Positions 17,775 to 26,570 of a stretch of DNA of 64,000 bases are shown here, piece by piece; the stretch's first letter is position 1, and each line of letters starts with the position of its first letter. Origin of the DNA: Pseudomonas sp. B21_DOA (GTDB lineage Bacteria; Pseudomonadota; Gammaproteobacteria; Pseudomonadales; Pseudomonadaceae); the NCBI GenBank assembly GCA_030544685.1, contig CP086683.1, forward strand, positions 4,340,001 through 4,404,000, given 5' to 3'. The position numbers were made by a program, and so were the translations under genes. Under the pieces are notes generated by a model. The model was not told the DNA's origin and did no database searches. It was given only the letters and a program-made list of their open reading frames with translations.

Positions 17775-18965
17775 TTATTGTCGCACCAGGAATTTCAGAT
17801 CGCTTGGCGCGTCGATCGGCAGTTTTTGCACGGTTTTGCCGAGCAGACCGGTCTTGGCATCGCGCTCGACGACGACAATCTGGTTGCTCTTCTGGTTGGC
17901 AATCAAGACGAATTTACCGCTCGGATCGAGGGCAAACTCGCGCGGGTGATCACCTTCGACTGAGCGCTTTTGCAGCTCTTTCAACTGTCCGGTCGCCGGA
18001 TCAACGCCGAACACTACGAGCTGATTGGCCGTGCCGCGATTGCTCACGTAGAGAAACTTGCCATCAGCCGAGGCATGCAGCGCCGCGCCGGCCTTGTCCG
18101 AGGTTGGCTGGCCCGCCGCGAGATCGACCAGTTGCGTCTGGGTCAGTACGCCCTCGTTGTAGTCGAACACGGCAACCTGCGCGCTCATCTCCATGGTCAG
18201 CCAAGCGTGCTTGCCATCAGCGCTGAACAGCAGATGACGCGGGCCACTGCCGGCCGGCAAGGCTACCGAGGCGGTTTTCGCCGGGGTCAGCGGCAAGTGC
18301 GGGTTGGCCTTCGGGTCGTATTGATAGATGAACACCTTGTCCGCGCCCAAATCATTGGAGAACACGTAACGACCGTCCGGTGACGACACCGTCGAGTGCA
18401 CGTGATTCGAGGCTTGGCGCTCAGGGTTGACCCGACTCGCCGGGTGCCCGCTCATCTGCACCACCGGTTTCAGCTGGCCGTCGGCATCGACCGGCAATAC
18501 CGCCAGGGTGCCGCCCGGATCTTCCATCACCGAGTAGTTGCTGACGAACAGGTGTTTGGCGTCAGCGCTGAGGCTGGAGTGGGTCGGCTCGTTGCCCAGG
18601 CTCTGCACCTGATTGATCAGGCTTAGCGCGTGGGTCTTCGGGTCGATGGCGAAGCTGCTGACACGACCGACCGGGTCAGTCTGGCCCGGGCCGTTTTCGT
18701 TGACCACGAACAAGCGCTTCTGGTCTTTCGAGAGGGTCAGCCACGAAGGGTTTTCGGTCTTGACCACTTGCAGCGGCTTGGCGTCGATCTGGCCGGTGGC
18801 GCTGTCGAACTGCATGCGGTAGATGCCTTGGCTGGAACCGGCGGTGTACGAGCCGACCAGCAACTGCAAGGTGTCGGCAGAGGCGCTGGAAAGCCCCATC
18901 GCGCCGACGCTGCCGGCCATCAGCAAGGGCCAGAAGTTACGCATCTTCATTATTGTCATCCTCAT
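17775..18965 (-). CDS. Beta-propeller lactonase family protein (6-phosphogluconolactonase type, exported)
   Basis: The 396-residue protein carries a signal peptide ending near 'GLSSASA' and then propeller repeats with typical 'LTLSKDQKRLFVVNENG', 'LSADAKHLFVSNYS', 'SPDGRYVFSNDLGADKVFIY' and 'ASADGKFLYVSNRG' blades. This matches the lactonase (YbhE/Pgl-like) family, which hydrolyses sugar lactones; a periplasmic location follows from the signal peptide. Candidate starts are the ATGs at 18965, 18956 and 18950; the first overlaps the upstream gene by 29 nt, and the last ('MKMRNFWPLL') gives a more usual signal peptide. It probably shares a transcript with the gene at 18937-19248. Confidence 0.85.
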   Translation of the reverse strand: MRMTIMKMRNFWPLLMAGSVGAMGLSSASADTLQLLVGSYTAGSSQGIYRMQFDSATGQIDAKPLQVVKTENPSWLTLSKDQKRLFVVNENGPGQTDPVGRVSSFAIDPKTHALSLINQVQSLGNEPTHSSLSADAKHLFVSNYSVMEDPGGTLAVLPVDADGQLKPVVQMSGHPASRVNPERQASNHVHSTVSSPDGRYVFSNDLGADKVFIYQYDPKANPHLPLTPAKTASVALPAGSGPRHLLFSADGKHAWLTMEMSAQVAVFDYNEGVLTQTQLVDLAAGQPTSDKAGAALHASADGKFLYVSNRGTANQLVVFGVDPATGQLKELQKRSVEGDHPREFALDPSGKFVLIANQKSNQIVVVERDAKTGLLGKTVQKLPIDAPSDLKFLVRQ

Positions 18966-19248
18966 CGTCGCTGCTGCTGACTACGTCGCCGAGGCACACC
19001 AGACGATGCTCGCCCGTGGTCTTGGTGTCGCTGGCGTAACCGACGATCAGCCAGCTCTGCAGCGTCTCATCGAACGTCGCCGCCGCGACCTGCGCCGGGG
19101 TGAATTCCCAGTGCTTGGCTTCACGGCCATCGATGCATTCGATGTGCAGGTTATCGTCCTCGTCGAGGGCGAATTCGAAGGCGTGCAGGCCATCGATTTC
19201 GACCATACCGCAGTGTTCGAGGGCGTTGAGAAGGGTTTGGGCAGTCAT
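18937..19248 (-). CDS. DUF5629-like small cytoplasmic protein
   Basis: The 103-residue acidic protein 'MTAQTLLNALEHCGMVEIDG' then 'LHAFEFALDEDDNLHIECID' and 'EHRLVCLGDVVSSSDDED' resembles a Pseudomonas-restricted small family that I recall as DUF5629. Function is unknown. Its 3' end overlaps the 5' end of the lactonase gene, so the two are likely co-transcribed. The C-terminal run of Asp, Asn and Glu is low complexity. Confidence 0.65.
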   Translation of the reverse strand: MTAQTLLNALEHCGMVEIDGLHAFEFALDEDDNLHIECIDGREAKHWEFTPAQVAAATFDETLQSWLIVGYASDTKTTGEHRLVCLGDVVSSSDDEDDNNEDA

Positions 19249-19318
19249 GGCAAACAGTCTTTCTAGGGGAAAGGGCCAATGATAGCCCAATGTGATCCGA
19301 AGGCCCCTGCTGGAACCT

Positions 19319-19349
19319 CTGTGGGAGCGAGCCTGCTCGCGAAAGCGGT
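19319..19349. repeat. Single REP hairpin
   Basis: 'gtgggagcgagcctgctcgc' followed by 'gaaagcggt' is one REP arm, immediately before a copy of the larger palindromic repeat. Confidence 0.75.
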
Positions 19350-19358
19350 GTGCCAGTT

Positions 19359-19462
19359 GATCGTTCCCACGCTCTGCGTGGGAATGCCTCAAGGGACGCT
19401 CCGCGTTCCAGTGGGACGCAGAGCGTCCCGGGCTGCATTCCACGCAGAGCGTGGGAACGATC
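19359..19462. repeat. Palindromic intergenic repeat, copy 3
   Basis: Runs from 'gatcgttcccacgctctgcg' to 'cacgcagagcgtgggaacga'; same family as 16436-16546. One C is missing in the right arm ('gcattccacgc'). Confidence 0.85.
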
Positions 19463-19484
19463 AACACAAAAATCGCGGTGTTGG

Positions 19485-21064
19485 CTAGATCGCCTCACGC
19501 GATGGCTTGCCATCCACCAAACGCTGAATCCGCAGCGGGTTGGCGTTTTTCAGCGGTTCGGGCAGCAAGCTGTCCGGGTAGTTCTGGAAGCACACCGGGC
19601 GCAGGAAGCGATCGATCGCCAGCGTGCCCACCGAGGTGCCGCGCGCATCGGACGTCGCCGGGTACGGCCCGCCATGCACCATCGAATCGCACACTTCGAC
19701 ACCGGTCGGATAACCGTTGAGCAGGATGCGCCCGACCTTCTGTTCCAGCAGTGGCGTCAGTTCGGCGAATTGCTCGAAGTCAGACGGCTCACCAATGATC
19801 GTCGCGGTCAATTGACCGTGCAGGCCGTGCAGCGCTGCGCTCAGTTGTGCCTGATCGGCCACTTCGATGATGACCGTGGTCGGGCCGAATACTTCTTCCT
19901 GCAGCACTTCGTCACCGTTGATCAACAGGCTGACATCAGCCTTGAACAGCTGCGGCTGCGCTTGGTTGCCCTGCTGCGGATTACCGGCCAGATGCTCGAT
20001 GCCGCTGTGCGCGAGAAGCTTTTCCAGGCCTTTGCCATAGCTGCCGAGGGTGCCGGCGTTGAGCATGGTTTGCGCCGGTTGATCACCGATCGCAGCGGCG
20101 ACCTGCTCTACAAACGCGCTGAACTGCGGCGAGCGAATACCGATGACCAGACCCGGGTTGGTGCAGAACTGACCGCAACCCTGCACCACCGAAGCGGTGA
20201 GGTCACGCGCAACGGTTTCCGAACGCGTGGCCAGTGCCTGGGGCAGGACGATGACCGGGTTGATGCTCGACATCTCGGCAAACACCGGGATCGGTTGCGG
20301 ACGTGCAGCGGCCATGTCGCACAAAGCGCGACCGCCCTTCAGCGAGCCAGTGAAACCAACGGCCTGAATCGCCGGATGCTTGACCAGCCATTCGCCGACG
20401 CCGCCACCGTAGATCATGTTGAACACGCCGGCAGGCATGCCGGTTTTTCCGCTGCACGAATGATCGCGTCGGCGACCAGTTCAGCGGTGGCCATGTGGCC
20501 GCTGTGCGCCTTGAACACCACCGGGCAACCGGCGGCCAGTGCTGCTGCGGTATCGCCACCGGCAGTGGAGAATGCCAGCGGGAAGTTGCTCGCACCAAAC
20601 ACCGCAACCGGGCCGAGGCCGATGCGGTATTGGCGCAGATCCGGACGTGGCAGCGGTTGGCGGTCCGGCAAGGCCAGATCGATGCGTGCGCCATAGAAAT
20701 CACCGCGACGCAGGACTTTGGCGAACAGACGCATCTGCCCGCTGGTGCGACCGCGCTCGCCCTGAATGCGTCCGGCCGGCAGCGCGGTTTCGCGGCAGAC
20801 CACGGCGAGGAAATCGTCGCCAAGCGCATCCAGTTCATCGGCGACTGCGTCGAGGAACTGCGCGCGACGTTCGGCGCTGAGGCTGCGATAGGTCGGGTAA
20901 GCCGCAGCGGCGGCCTTGGCGGCGGCGTCGACTTCTTCGGCTGTGGCCTGAATGAAATCGTGCGGCAGGGCCTCGCCAGTGCTGGCGTCGACCGAGTGCA
21001 GTTTGACGCTGCCGGCGGCGCTGCGCTGACCGCCGATGTAGTTGTGACCGAGAATCTGAGTCAT
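19485..21064 (-). pseudogene. 2-oxoglutarate semialdehyde dehydrogenase (frame broken at 20444-20448)
   Basis: The two frames together give about 526 residues of an aldehyde dehydrogenase: 'MTQILGHNYIGGQRSAAGS', 'FGASNFPLAFSTAGGDTA' and, after the break, 'AVGFTGSLKGGRALCD', 'VFAEMSSINPVIVLP' (catalytic Glu) and 'GCGQFCTNPGL' (catalytic Cys). The pattern matches ketoglutarate semialdehyde dehydrogenases of the oxidative pentose pathways, which make 2-oxoglutarate with NAD(P). One more A in the run at 20444-20448 (minus strand 'gcggaaaaaccgg') would join 'IIRAAEKTG' to 'MPAGVFNMIYGG', so a sequencing error is a likely cause. It starts 9 nt after the AraD1-like gene. Confidence 0.8.
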
Positions 21065-21073
21065 GGGATCTCC

Positions 21074-22066
21074 TTAAAGGGTGCCGATGCTGTCCGGTTC
21101 AAAAGCCGCCTGAACCGGCGCGATACCGTTGACCAGCGGTGCGCCGAAGTCGGCCTGGCTGATCTCGAACGTGTCGCCCGGCTGGGTGCGGATGCCGTCG
21201 GCAAACGACAGGGTCGCAGTGCCGAAAAAGTGAATGTGCACGTCGCCCGGACGCAGGAACTGACTGTATTTGAAGTGGTGGTATTCGAGGTTCGCCAGGC
21301 TGTGGCACATGTTGGCCTCGCCGCTGAGGAACTCGTTCTGCCAGAGCACTTCGCCGTCACGCAGGATTCGGCTGGTGCCGGCAAGGTGTTGAGGCAATTC
21401 ACCGGTGCGAAGTTCCGGACCATAACTGCAACTGCGCAATTTCGAGTGCGCCAGGTACAGGTAATTCTTGCGCTCCATGACGTGGTCGGAGAACTCGTTG
21501 CCTACCGCAAAACCGAGGCGATACGGCTTGCCGTCGTTGCCAATGATGTACAGGCCGGCCATCTCCGGCTCTTCGCCAGCGTCTTCGGCGAACGGCGGCA
21601 GCGGGAACGGCTGCCCCGGACGCACGACGATGCTGCCGTCGCCCTTGTAGAACCACTCTGGTTGCACGCCGGCCTGCCCCGCCGCCGGTTTGCCACCCTC
21701 CACGCCCCATTTGAAAATGCGCATGGTGTCGGTCATCGCCGCTTCATCGCCGGCCTGCTGGTGCATCTTGTCCCGCGCCGAGGCGCTGCCCAAATGGGTC
21801 AGGCCGGTACCGCTGACCAGCATGTGCGCCGGGTCCGGGTGATCGAGTGGCGGCAGGATGCGCAGGTCTTTGAGCAACTGCGCGTAGTCGTGGCTGGCGC
21901 CGAAGCCGAGGCTTTGCACTTGCTGCTCAAGGGAGCTGCCGGCTTCGATCGCGGACAGAGCCAGATCGCGCACACTCCGCGCGTCCTGCACTTCGCGGAC
22001 CTGACCGTTGTCGACCACGCCGACACGGCGCTCACCGTTGGGTAATTCGAATTGAACCAGATGCAT
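21074..22066 (-). CDS. AraD1-type FAH-family 2-keto-3-deoxy-pentonate dehydratase
   Basis: The 330-residue protein begins 'MHLVQFELPNGERRVGVVDN' and contains 'LVSGTGLTHLGSASARDKMH', 'KPYRLGFAVGNEFSDHVMER' and 'KLRSCSYGPELRTG', typical of the fumarylacetoacetate-hydrolase superfamily subgroup annotated AraD1/GguC. In oxidative L-arabinose or D-xylose pathways this family dehydrates 2-keto-3-deoxy-pentonate to 2-oxoglutarate semialdehyde, the substrate of the adjacent dehydrogenase. The gene order dehydratase, semialdehyde dehydrogenase, transporter and IlvD-type dehydratase supports this. Confidence 0.8.
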   Translation of the reverse strand: MHLVQFELPNGERRVGVVDNGQVREVQDARSVRDLALSAIEAGSSLEQQVQSLGFGASHDYAQLLKDLRILPPLDHPDPAHMLVSGTGLTHLGSASARDKMHQQAGDEAAMTDTMRIFKWGVEGGKPAAGQAGVQPEWFYKGDGSIVVRPGQPFPLPPFAEDAGEEPEMAGLYIIGNDGKPYRLGFAVGNEFSDHVMERKNYLYLAHSKLRSCSYGPELRTGELPQHLAGTSRILRDGEVLWQNEFLSGEANMCHSLANLEYHHFKYSQFLRPGDVHIHFFGTATLSFADGIRTQPGDTFEISQADFGAPLVNGIAPVQAAFEPDSIGTL

Positions 22067-22097
22067 ATGTCCTCTCCTTTATCCAAAATTCCGAAAC

Positions 22098-22200
22098 ACC
22101 GCAAAACCCTGTGGGAGCTGGCTTGCCAGCGATAGCAACCTGTCTGACACATCAATGTTGGATGTGCTGCCGTCATCGCTGGCAAGCCAGCTCCCACAGG
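22098..22200. repeat. Inverted REP doublet (REPIN)
   Basis: Arms 'gtgggagctggcttgccagc' and 'gctggcaagccagctcccac' bracket about 55 bp. The arm variant (ctggcttgcc) differs from the 'cgagcctgctcg' variant seen elsewhere and recurs at 33889-33983. Confidence 0.8.
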
Positions 22201-22222
22201 GGTGGTAATTGATCCATAGGTG

Positions 22223-23545
22223 TCAGGTTCGGGTCGCGCCACGGGCGCTGGCGGCGAACTGGTCGACGGGCAGCACATGCTTGCGTTCCAGAACGCGATA
22301 AACGATGCCGGTCAGAATCAGCCCGAACACCATCACGCCCGAGAGGAAATACAGCCCCGAAGCCAGATTGCCGGTGTATTCCTTCAACGCGCCAATCACG
22401 AACGGCCCGATATACCCGCCGAGGTTGCCGACCGAGTTGATCAAGGCAATCCCCGCCGCGGCACTGGCGCCAGCAAAGAAACGCCCGGGCAAGGTCCAGA
22501 ACACCGCTGTGCACGAGAACAACGCGAATGCCACCAGACATAGCGCCGCCAGTTGCGCCACCGGCAGCGACAGCCAGGCACTGAGGAACAGGCCCAGCGC
22601 ACCGAGCACATAGAGCACCGCCAAGTGGCCGTAGCGATCATTCAAACGATCGGAGCTGCGCGGAATGATCAGCAGACCGATGATCCCGAAAATGTACGGC
22701 ACGGAAGAAACGAAACCGGTGACCAGATCGCTGCCGCCGAACTGTTTGATCAGCGTCGGCAGCCACAGGCCGAGGCCATAAATGCTCAGGGTCACTGGCA
22801 GATAGAACAGCGCCAGCAGCAACACGCGTTTGTCTTTCAGCGCATGCAATGGATTGCCGTGGCGGGTCTGGCCGTACTCCTGCAGATCCTTTTTCAGCTC
22901 GCCGGTCAGCCAGTCTTTTTCCGCCTGATCCATCCACTTCACTTGCTGCGGGCCGTCCGGCAGCCAGCGCAGGACCGGCCAGGTCAGCAGGATCGCCGGG
23001 GTGCCGATGACGATGAACAGCCACTGCCAGCCGTGCAGACCAAGGATGCCGTCCATGCCCAGCAAACCGCCGGACACGGGACCGGTGATCATCATCGCAA
23101 TGGGTTGCGAGAGGATGAACAGGCCGAGGATCTTGCCGCGATGGCGCACCGGGAACCACTGGGTGATGTAGTACAGCACGCCAGGGAAGAAGCCCGCCTC
23201 CGCCGCGCCGAGCAGAAAGCGCATCACATAGAAGCTGTGCGGCCCTTGCACGAAGGCCATGCCGATGGTGATCGCGCCCCAGGTGATCATGATCCGCGCG
23301 AACCAGCGCCGTGCGCCGAAGCGTTCGAGCATCAGGTTGCTGGGGATTTCGAGAAGAAAGTAGCCGATGAAAAACAGCCCGGCGCCGAGGCCATAGGCGG
23401 CGTCGCCGATGCCAATGTCGGCGCCCATGTGCAGCTTGGCAAAGCCGACGGCGGAGCGATCCACATAGGCGATCAGGTACAGCAGGATCAGGAAGGGAAT
23501 CAGTTTCAGTGTGATGCGCCGGACAAGCCGCAATTCCTGGCTCAT
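22223..23545 (-). CDS. MFS transporter, anion:cation symporter type (sugar-acid uptake)
   Basis: The 440-residue protein has about twelve membrane helices and begins 'MSQELRLVRRITLKLIPFLI' with 'YVDRSAVGFAKLHMG' in helix 1, the usual start of the ACS family (phthalate, galactarate, tartrate and similar anions). The mid-loop 'RHRGKILGLF' is the conserved inter-helix motif. It lies 156 nt downstream of nothing else on its strand and divergently from the IlvD-type dehydratase gene, with pathway enzymes downstream on the same strand, so uptake of a pentonate or related sugar acid is likely. Confidence 0.85.
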   Translation of the reverse strand: MSQELRLVRRITLKLIPFLILLYLIAYVDRSAVGFAKLHMGADIGIGDAAYGLGAGLFFIGYFLLEIPSNLMLERFGARRWFARIMITWGAITIGMAFVQGPHSFYVMRFLLGAAEAGFFPGVLYYITQWFPVRHRGKILGLFILSQPIAMMITGPVSGGLLGMDGILGLHGWQWLFIVIGTPAILLTWPVLRWLPDGPQQVKWMDQAEKDWLTGELKKDLQEYGQTRHGNPLHALKDKRVLLLALFYLPVTLSIYGLGLWLPTLIKQFGGSDLVTGFVSSVPYIFGIIGLLIIPRSSDRLNDRYGHLAVLYVLGALGLFLSAWLSLPVAQLAALCLVAFALFSCTAVFWTLPGRFFAGASAAAGIALINSVGNLGGYIGPFVIGALKEYTGNLASGLYFLSGVMVFGLILTGIVYRVLERKHVLPVDQFAASARGATRT

Positions 23546-23629
23546 GAGATCGGTCTCCGATTGTTGTTTTTATAGAACCTCGGGGGACGCCTCTCGCCGA
23601 AACAGCCAGGGCCATCCCTCCGTCAAAAA

Positions 23630-23655
23630 CGACTATATAGTAATACTAATTACCC
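23630..23655. promoter_or_regulatory. Candidate operator in the divergent pentonate promoter
   Basis: Between the divergent transporter and dehydratase starts lies 'TAGTAATACTA' (23638-23648), a perfect 5-bp inverted repeat with a 1-bp spacer inside an A+T-rich tract ('gactatatagtaatactaat'). FCD-GntR regulators commonly bind short A/T-rich palindromes with TAC-type arms, and such a regulator gene is at 25669. Assignment is inference from position and symmetry. Confidence 0.4.
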
Positions 23656-23737
23656 AACAACACTTCCAAAGCGCAGATTTTGAGCTTAGATTAAGCGTCA
23701 GCTCGCAAACAATAGTCTTACAATAAGAGAATCGATC

Positions 23738-25474
23738 ATGTCTGATAAGAAACCCACCCTGCGCTCCGCCCAATGGTTTGGCACGGCCGACAAGAACGGC
23801 TTCATGTACCGCAGCTGGATGAAGAATCAGGGCATCGCCGACCATCAGTTCCACGGCAAGCCGATCATCGGCATCTGCAACACCTGGTCGGAACTGACCC
23901 CGTGCAACGCGCACTTCCGCCAGATCGCGGAGCACGTCAAACGCGGGGTGATCGAGGCCGGTGGTTTTCCGGTGGAATTCCCGGTGTTCTCCAACGGCGA
24001 ATCGAACCTGCGCCCGACTGCCATGCTCACCCGCAACCTGGCGAGCATGGACGTTGAGGAAGCGATTCGCGGCAACCCGATCGACGGCGTCGTGCTGCTC
24101 ACCGGTTGCGACAAAACCACTCCGGCGCTGTTGATGGGCGCAGCCAGTTGCGACGTGCCGGCCATCGTCGTCACCGGCGGGCCGATGCTCAACGGCAAGC
24201 ACAAAGGCAAGAACATCGGTTCCGGCACCGTGGTCTGGCAGCTCAGCGAACAGGTCAAGGCCGGCACCATCACCATCGATGACTTCCTCGCAGCCGAGGG
24301 CGGCATGTCGCGTTCGGCGGGCACCTGCAACACCATGGGCACCGCGTCGACCATGGCGTGCATGGCTGAAGCGCTGGGCACTTCGCTGCCGCACAACGCG
24401 GCGATTCCGGCTGTGGATGCACGCCGTTATGTGCTGGCGCACATGTCCGGCATGCGTGCGGTGGAGATGGTTCGCGAAGATTTGAAACTGTCGAAGATCC
24501 TCACCAAGGAAGCCTTCGAAAACGCTATTCGTGTCAACGCTGCCATCGGCGGTTCGACCAACGCCGTGATCCACTTGAAAGCCATCGCCGGGCGCATCGG
24601 CGTCGAGCTCGATCTGGACGACTGGACGCGCATCGGTCGCGGCATGCCGACCATCGTCGACCTGCAACCGTCCGGGCGTTTCCTGATGGAAGAGTTCTAT
24701 TACGCCGGTGGTTTGCCAGCGGTACTGCGCCGCTTGGGTGAAGCCAATCTGATCCCCAACCCGAACGCGCTGACCGTCAATGGCAAGTCCATCGGCGAGA
24801 ACACCAAGGACGCGCCGATCTACGGTGAAGACCAAGTGATCCGCACCCTCGACAATCCGATTCGCGCCGACGGCGGCATTTGCGTGTTGCGCGGCAATCT
24901 GGCGCCGCTGGGTGCGGTACTCAAGCCCTCCGCCGCCACTGCTGAACTGATGCAGCATCGCGGGCGCGCGGTGGTGTTCGAGAACTTCGACATGTACAAG
25001 GCGCGGATCAACGATCCGGAGCTGGACGTCGATAAGGATTCGATTCTGGTGATGAAGAACTGCGGGCCGAAGGGTTATCCGGGCATGGCCGAAGTCGGCA
25101 ACATGGGCCTGCCGGCCAAGCTGCTGGCAGAAGGCGTGACCGACATGGTGCGCATTTCTGACGCACGGATGAGCGGCACGGCGTATGGCACGGTGGTTCT
25201 GCACGTCGCGCCGGAAGCGGCAGCGGGCGGGCCTTTGGCGGCGGTGCAGGAAGGCGACTGGATCGAACTCGATTGCGCCAGCGGCCGTTTGCATCTGGAC
25301 ATTCCGGATGCTGAACTGGCCGCACGCATGGCTGATCTGCAAGCGCCGCAGCAGTTGTTGGTGGGCGGTTATCGTCAGCTGTACATCGACCACGTGCTGC
25401 AGGCGGATCAGGGTTGCGATTTTGACTTCCTGGTCGGTTGCCGTGGTGCCGAGGTTCCGCGTCACTCCCATTGA
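23738..25474 (+). CDS. IlvD/Edd-family sugar-acid dehydratase (L-arabinonate dehydratase type)
   Basis: The 578-residue protein has the cysteines that ligate the iron-sulfur cluster in this family: 'GICNTWSELTPCNAHF', 'LLTGCDKTTPA' and 'GTCNTMGTASTMAC'. The start 'MSDKKPTLRSAQWFGTADKN' and 'FMYRSWMKNQG' is that of pentonate dehydratases rather than of IlvD. It dehydrates an aldonic acid (L-arabinonate, possibly D-xylonate or D-galactonate) to the 2-keto-3-deoxy acid, the first step before the AraD1-like enzyme. It is transcribed divergently from the transporter. Confidence 0.85.
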   Translation: MSDKKPTLRSAQWFGTADKNGFMYRSWMKNQGIADHQFHGKPIIGICNTWSELTPCNAHFRQIAEHVKRGVIEAGGFPVEFPVFSNGESNLRPTAMLTRNLASMDVEEAIRGNPIDGVVLLTGCDKTTPALLMGAASCDVPAIVVTGGPMLNGKHKGKNIGSGTVVWQLSEQVKAGTITIDDFLAAEGGMSRSAGTCNTMGTASTMACMAEALGTSLPHNAAIPAVDARRYVLAHMSGMRAVEMVREDLKLSKILTKEAFENAIRVNAAIGGSTNAVIHLKAIAGRIGVELDLDDWTRIGRGMPTIVDLQPSGRFLMEEFYYAGGLPAVLRRLGEANLIPNPNALTVNGKSIGENTKDAPIYGEDQVIRTLDNPIRADGGICVLRGNLAPLGAVLKPSAATAELMQHRGRAVVFENFDMYKARINDPELDVDKDSILVMKNCGPKGYPGMAEVGNMGLPAKLLAEGVTDMVRISDARMSGTAYGTVVLHVAPEAAAGGPLAAVQEGDWIELDCASGRLHLDIPDAELAARMADLQAPQQLLVGGYRQLYIDHVLQADQGCDFDFLVGCRGAEVPRHSH

Positions 25475-25482
25475 CCCCCACT

Positions 25483-25593
25483 GATCGTTCCCACGCTCCG
25501 CGTGGGAATGCAGCCCGGACGCTCCGCGTCCCTTTCAGAGCTGGAACGCGGAGCGTCCCTTGAGGCATTCCCACGCAGAGCGTGGGAACGATC
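25483..25593. repeat. Palindromic intergenic repeat, copy 4
   Basis: Starts 'gatcgttcccacgctccgcg' and ends 'cacgcagagcgtgggaacga' with an inner 'gacgctccgcgtccc' / 'ggaacgcggagcgtccc' stem; same family as 16436-16546. Confidence 0.85.
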
Positions 25594-25668
25594 ATTGCCT
25601 ACCTCAAGATTGTGCCGTGCCTGCTATGATGCGCGGCATCTCCATCGCTCAGGATCGCGCCACTCCCC

Positions 25669-26388
25669 ATGGATTACCGCAAACCTTCCGACCGTAAAAG
25701 CATGCACTCGCGCATCGTCCAGGAACTGGGCATGCAGATCGTCTCCGGACGCTTTTTGCCCGACGACAAACTGCCCGCCGAAGCCCTGCTCTGCGAGGAG
25801 TACGCGGTCAGTCGGCCGGTGTTGCGCGAAGCGACTCGAGTGCTGGTGGCCAAGGGGTTGGTGTATTCCAAACCGCGCGTGGGCACGGTCGTCAAGGCGC
25901 GCCGCGAGTGGCACATGCTCGACCCGGACGTGCTGCACTGGCTGATGCAAAGCAGCCCGCAGAATGAATTCTTCAACGTGCTGACCGGTGTGCGCAGCAT
26001 CATCGAACCGGCCGCCGCCGCCCTCGCCGCTCAGCATGCAACCGATGCCGACATCGCCGCGATCAACGAAGCCTACCAACGCATGGAAGCCGCGCCGACC
26101 CCGGAAGCGCTGTTGCAGCCGGACCTGGACTTCCACAGCCGCATTGCCGATGCCACGCACAACGACCTGCTGGCGAACCTGTGCAACATGTTGGCGGTAG
26201 CGATCGCCGAGGCGTTGAAGCATTCCAATCAACGGCCGAATCTGCATGAACTGGCGTTGCCCAGGCACAAGGCGATTCTGACGGCAATTGAAAATCGCGA
26301 CGCGCTGGGTGCCAGGCATGCGACGCTGGTGCAGCTGGATGATGCGCGCAGTGCGTTGAGTGTGGTGCTGGGTGCTGAGCTCACTTAG
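25669..26388 (+). CDS. FCD-domain GntR-family regulator, pentonate module
   Basis: The 239-residue protein has an N-terminal winged helix ('EEYAVSRPVLREATRVLVAK', 'LVYSKPRVGTVV') and a C-terminal FCD ligand domain with the usual metal-binding pattern: 'DLDFHSRIADATHN' and 'RHKAILTAIENRDALGARH'. It is the FadR subgroup. Placed directly after the dehydratase gene, it probably represses the divergent transporter/dehydratase promoter and responds to a pathway intermediate; this is inference from context. Confidence 0.85.
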   Translation: MDYRKPSDRKSMHSRIVQELGMQIVSGRFLPDDKLPAEALLCEEYAVSRPVLREATRVLVAKGLVYSKPRVGTVVKARREWHMLDPDVLHWLMQSSPQNEFFNVLTGVRSIIEPAAAALAAQHATDADIAAINEAYQRMEAAPTPEALLQPDLDFHSRIADATHNDLLANLCNMLAVAIAEALKHSNQRPNLHELALPRHKAILTAIENRDALGARHATLVQLDDARSALSVVLGAELT

Positions 26389-26401
26389 AGCTGAAGATCG
26401 G

Positions 26402-26496
26402 CCTGTGGGAGCGAGCCTGCTCGCGAAAGCGGTCTGCCTGTGACATTTGTGCTGTCTGACCCTCTGCCTTCGCGAGCAGGCTCGCTCCCACAGGGG
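26402..26496. repeat. Inverted REP doublet (REPIN)
   Basis: Arms 'gtgggagcgagcctgctcgc' and 'gcgagcaggctcgctcccac' bracket a ~45-bp loop, between the GntR gene and the terminator of the opposite-strand MMPL gene. Confidence 0.85.
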
Positions 26497-26521
26497 AATC
26501 GGCGCCTGGTTCAAAAATAAC

Positions 26522-26551
26522 AAAGCCGCAACCCCTCAAGGTTGCGGCTTT
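26522..26551 (-). terminator. Intrinsic terminator of the MMPL operon
   Basis: 'aaagccgcaaccc' and 'ggttgcggcttt' form a 10-bp stem with a 4-base loop, followed on the minus strand by 'gttattttt'. It lies 20 nt after the MMPL stop. Confidence 0.85.
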
Positions 26552-26570
26552 GTCGTTTCAGGCCTTCAGA

